From Bryobacteraceae bacterium (GTDB lineage Bacteria; Acidobacteriota; Terriglobia; Bryobacterales; Bryobacteraceae), in contig JAHCHE010000045.1 of NCBI GenBank assembly GCA_026129905.1, positions 1 through 54,307 of the forward strand: a stretch of 54,307 nt of DNA, read 5' to 3'. The position numbers and the translations under genes are program-made. The notes under the pieces were generated by a model. That model did not search any database, was not told the origin of the DNA, and saw nothing but the letters and a program-made list of their open reading frames with translations. Shown here one piece after another: positions 52,050 to 54,307 of the stretch. Each line of letters begins with the position of its first letter. The first letter of the stretch is position 1.

Positions 52050-54307
52050 ATGCCAACGCCGTCGCCATTGCGTGGCGCCGCCGCCGTGGTCCGGATCGGA
52101 CTCTGCCTCGTCGCCGGGAACCTGCTGGCGCCGCTCGGGGCCGCCCAGTGCTCCAATCCCTTCGTTGTACCCAACCAGACCCTCACTTCCGGGACGCATA
52201 ACTTTCCCGACAACAATGCCGTGAAGGCAAACAGCGTCGTTATCAGCGGCAGCGCCAGCGTCACTTTTGTCGCCGGCAATTGCATCCAGTTGAGTCCGGG
52301 CTTCCACGCCACCGCCGGCAGCGCCGCCACCACCTTTCGCGCCTGGCTCCAGAACCCGCCCACGGCGGACTCCGCCTCGCCTTCCAGCGGCAGCGGCCTC
52401 ACCCAGGCGTTCACCTGGAAGGCCTCCAGTTCGCTCAGCTATTCTAATCTGGCGGAGATGTATGCCCTCTTCAATACTGCCGTCTCCTACCCGAATGCCT
52501 GCTACCTCCGGTACAACCGGGCTTCCAACCGGCTGTACCTGAGGAACAACACGGACACAAGCTGGCTGGGCAACTTCGCGCCGGGGACTTCCGGCACGGC
52601 CAGCAATTCGCAGTGCAGCATTAGCGGCACGGGGGCGTCGGCGAGCGGCGCCGGCAACCAGCTTACGCTGACCGTTCCCGTCACGTTTCAGGCTTCGTTT
52701 TCCGGGACGAAGAACGACTACCTGTTCGCCCAGGACAACGCGGGGCTGACCTCCGGATGGCAGCAGAAGGGGACGTGGACGGTGGGGGCTGGGTCGAACC
52801 CGAAGACGACCATCAAGACCAATCCAGCGAACTTACAGTTCAAGGTCGACGGCGTTGTGTACAACGCCCAGACCGACTTTTTCTGGACGCCCGGCAGTCT
52901 CCATACCATCGCGGTTGCCACGTTCCAAGGAACCGGTTCGACTCGAAACGTCTACAGCCAGTGGTCCGACGGACGAAGCGCTAGGCATCAGATTACCGCG
53001 TCCTCATCGGATATCACCTATACGGCAACCTTCACCCCGCGCACCGTTACGGCGACCATGCAGGGACCGACCTACCTGCAGATGAACCTCAGTTGGATGC
53101 CGTTTGACGTCTACGATGACGACCACACCGCAAGCCAGCACGGGTTCTCCAACAGTTGCCCAGCGGGATCAAAGATTCGGAGTTGTTTCAAGACTATTCT
53201 GGCCGACCTTCGACGCCAAGGGATTTCCGGTGTCAGGATCATTTTCGGCTTGTGCGGTGGAGGCAGGTCCACGCCGCTCTCGGGTTGTGGAGGACCCTGG
53301 CAGAACGTCACCGGTCCCAACGGCACGTGGACAGCGAACGTTACAAATTTCCTTAACGATGTTAGCGATGCGGACATCGAGAACATCACCTTGTCACCAG
53401 CTCATCCCGCTGACATCATCGGCGCCGTGCCGAAACTGCAGACAACTACGCCCATGGGTAGCGGCCCTGACAAACACTGTGCCGATACACAAGATATCGT
53501 TTACTTCGACGCAACATCGCCGTTCGGCCGCAAGGAAGTCCGCAATACGAAAGGCCAGATAGTTGGCTACTACCCAGTCGGCCAGGGCCAGACACTCGCC
53601 GCTTACAACTGCGCACCGATCAACCCATTCTTCGTGGGCTGGCAGCATCAGTACGACGTCATCAATGCGGCGTTGTACGCAGCAGCGCATACGCCGTCCA
53701 CACCTTCGGGGAAGTCCTTCAATGTGTTTGAGCTCGACTTCGAGCAGGAGCTTAACATTCTGGCGTTTCCAGCACTGGCGCGCTTCATCTACGACAACGC
53801 ACAACCCGATTCCGCCCTGCCGGTGGAAAGCTATGCGGATGTCGGGAAGGCTCTTCGGGGCCTCATGACCGCCAACGGATTTGATCCCTTGCGCGTTACG
53901 TGGTCGGCTCCGTGGGACGGCGTGGCACAGGCTGAAGGGTACCCCATTGCGGAGTTCGAGTGCGCCAACGTGTACGCCGACAACGCCCGCAACATGGGAT
54001 TGGACCAGATTGAAGCCGCCATCGCCGATAGCTTTATCGGTGAGCCGAGCAATCCGAATCCCTCATGGGGAAAGGAAACCGGCTTTCTTTATTGCGGCGG
54101 TACTACGGTTGGCATGTTCCACGACCTCCCCGTCCCGGCCTCTGGCCCCCAACCCGGTATCATAGACCTGCATGTCCGACCCGAGATAGAGAATGCCGAT
54201 CTTGATAGCGAAAATGTTCAGGGCGAGGCGAAAGTGGATTTCAATGCGATTCGTCATCATCTGTATTTACCGCATGTGCGCTCCGACGCTATCGTGGTCC
54301 TCGGCGA
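52050..54307 (+). CDS. Large secreted multi-domain protein, 3' end outside the window
   Basis: At least 752 residues from the ATG at 52050 (GGGAG six bases upstream), no stop before the window ends. Signal peptide RIGLCLVAGNLLAPLGAAQC. Domains in order: a short beta-stack (VVISGSASVTFVAGNCIQLS, PGFHATAGSA); an acidobacterial-type module of about 120 residues (ACYLRYNRASNRLYLRNN, TDTSWLGNFAPGTSG, LTLTVPVTFQASFSGTKNDY, GWQQKGTWTV); an InlB-B/PASTA-like repeat (FKVDGVVYNAQTDFFWTPGS, SQWSDGRSA); then, from about 340, a larger domain with YLQMNLSWMPFDVYDDD and FNVFELDFEQELNI. The last looks like a TIM-barrel hydrolase with acidic ELDFEQE, but I cannot name the family. It is 11 bp after the fibre-like gene and probably co-expressed. 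Confidence 0.8.
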   Translation, partial: MPTPSPLRGAAAVVRIGLCLVAGNLLAPLGAAQCSNPFVVPNQTLTSGTHNFPDNNAVKANSVVISGSASVTFVAGNCIQLSPGFHATAGSAATTFRAWLQNPPTADSASPSSGSGLTQAFTWKASSSLSYSNLAEMYALFNTAVSYPNACYLRYNRASNRLYLRNNTDTSWLGNFAPGTSGTASNSQCSISGTGASASGAGNQLTLTVPVTFQASFSGTKNDYLFAQDNAGLTSGWQQKGTWTVGAGSNPKTTIKTNPANLQFKVDGVVYNAQTDFFWTPGSLHTIAVATFQGTGSTRNVYSQWSDGRSARHQITASSSDITYTATFTPRTVTATMQGPTYLQMNLSWMPFDVYDDDHTASQHGFSNSCPAGSKIRSCFKTILADLRRQGISGVRIIFGLCGGGRSTPLSGCGGPWQNVTGPNGTWTANVTNFLNDVSDADIENITLSPAHPADIIGAVPKLQTTTPMGSGPDKHCADTQDIVYFDATSPFGRKEVRNTKGQIVGYYPVGQGQTLAAYNCAPINPFFVGWQHQYDVINAALYAAAHTPSTPSGKSFNVFELDFEQELNILAFPALARFIYDNAQPDSALPVESYADVGKALRGLMTANGFDPLRVTWSAPWDGVAQAEGYPIAEFECANVYADNARNMGLDQIEAAIADSFIGEPSNPNPSWGKETGFLYCGGTTVGMFHDLPVPASGPQPGIIDLHVRPEIENADLDSENVQGEAKVDFNAIRHHLYLPHVRSDAIVVLG

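Overview
The window looks like chromosome of a high-GC, Gram-negative, soil-type Acidobacteriota, most likely the Bryobacterales/Solibacterales side. The signs are a large Oar-like TonB receptor with an N-terminal carboxypeptidase-regulatory domain, a VWFA protein of the Acidobacteria-specific type, a GH78 rhamnosidase divergent from that receptor, a PQQ alcohol dehydrogenase with fused cytochrome c, a Tat-exported TIM-barrel protein, and secreted proteins with acidobacterial-style beta-rich repeats. Taxonomy is inferred from gene content only.

Layout. 1-5.5 kb: 3' part of a PLD-like protein with no visible start, a gene-free CT-rich stretch, an ABC exporter and an HDOD signalling protein. 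6-8.7 kb: a compact cassette of a sortase-anchored acidic surface protein, its class D/E-like sortase and a secreted VWFA protein. 8.7-15 kb: rhamnoside use (GH78 and TonB receptor, divergent). 15-17.2 kb: group II intron remnant, hpt, then a broken MFS gene abutting an internally deleted chemotaxis receptor. 17.4-26 kb: housekeeping and core metabolism (fba, ribF, MBL hydrolase, DUF1844, Mur ligase-like plus formyltransferase pair, Bcp peroxiredoxin, ArsA ATPase, TIGR04282 glycosyltransferase, cytochrome c, tRNA-Glu). 26.4-28.5 kb: PQQ dehydrogenase carrying the Asp-x-Asp lanthanide signature. 28.6-35.8 kb: accessory/defence island with a TIR-NB-ARC-WD40 protein (bacterial NLR), a Phd-type antitoxin, an IS4 element with intact 9-bp target duplications that splits a DUF4288-like gene, and an RHS fragment. 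36-43 kb: sugar isomerase-like protein, SnoaL-like protein, GH2 enzyme, XerD-like recombinase and a CCA-adding-type nucleotidyltransferase. 43-44.1 kb: two dead genes (ceramidase-like, Gfo/Idh/MocA). 44-49.6 kb: S9 peptidase, a pair of SMR-like small transporters, HyuB, and a BNR-repeat protein. 49.8-54.3 kb: a ParS-type antitoxin whose RES toxin is decayed, flanked by a partial duplication of the upstream gene, then two exported repeat-rich proteins, the first with frame breaks at C-rich tracts.

Main themes. Housekeeping genes are intact, while at least eight accessory genes are broken (reverse transcriptase, MFS, chemotaxis receptor, DUF4288-like gene, RHS, ceramidase-like, Gfo/Idh, RES toxin). 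That clustering argues for real gene decay rather than uniformly poor sequence. The most interesting intact units are the sortase-substrate-VWFA cassette, the TIR-NLR with 13 near-identical WD40 repeats, the Mur ligase/formyltransferase pair with a four-cysteine tail, and a 95-bp multi-stem palindromic element at 23388-23482.
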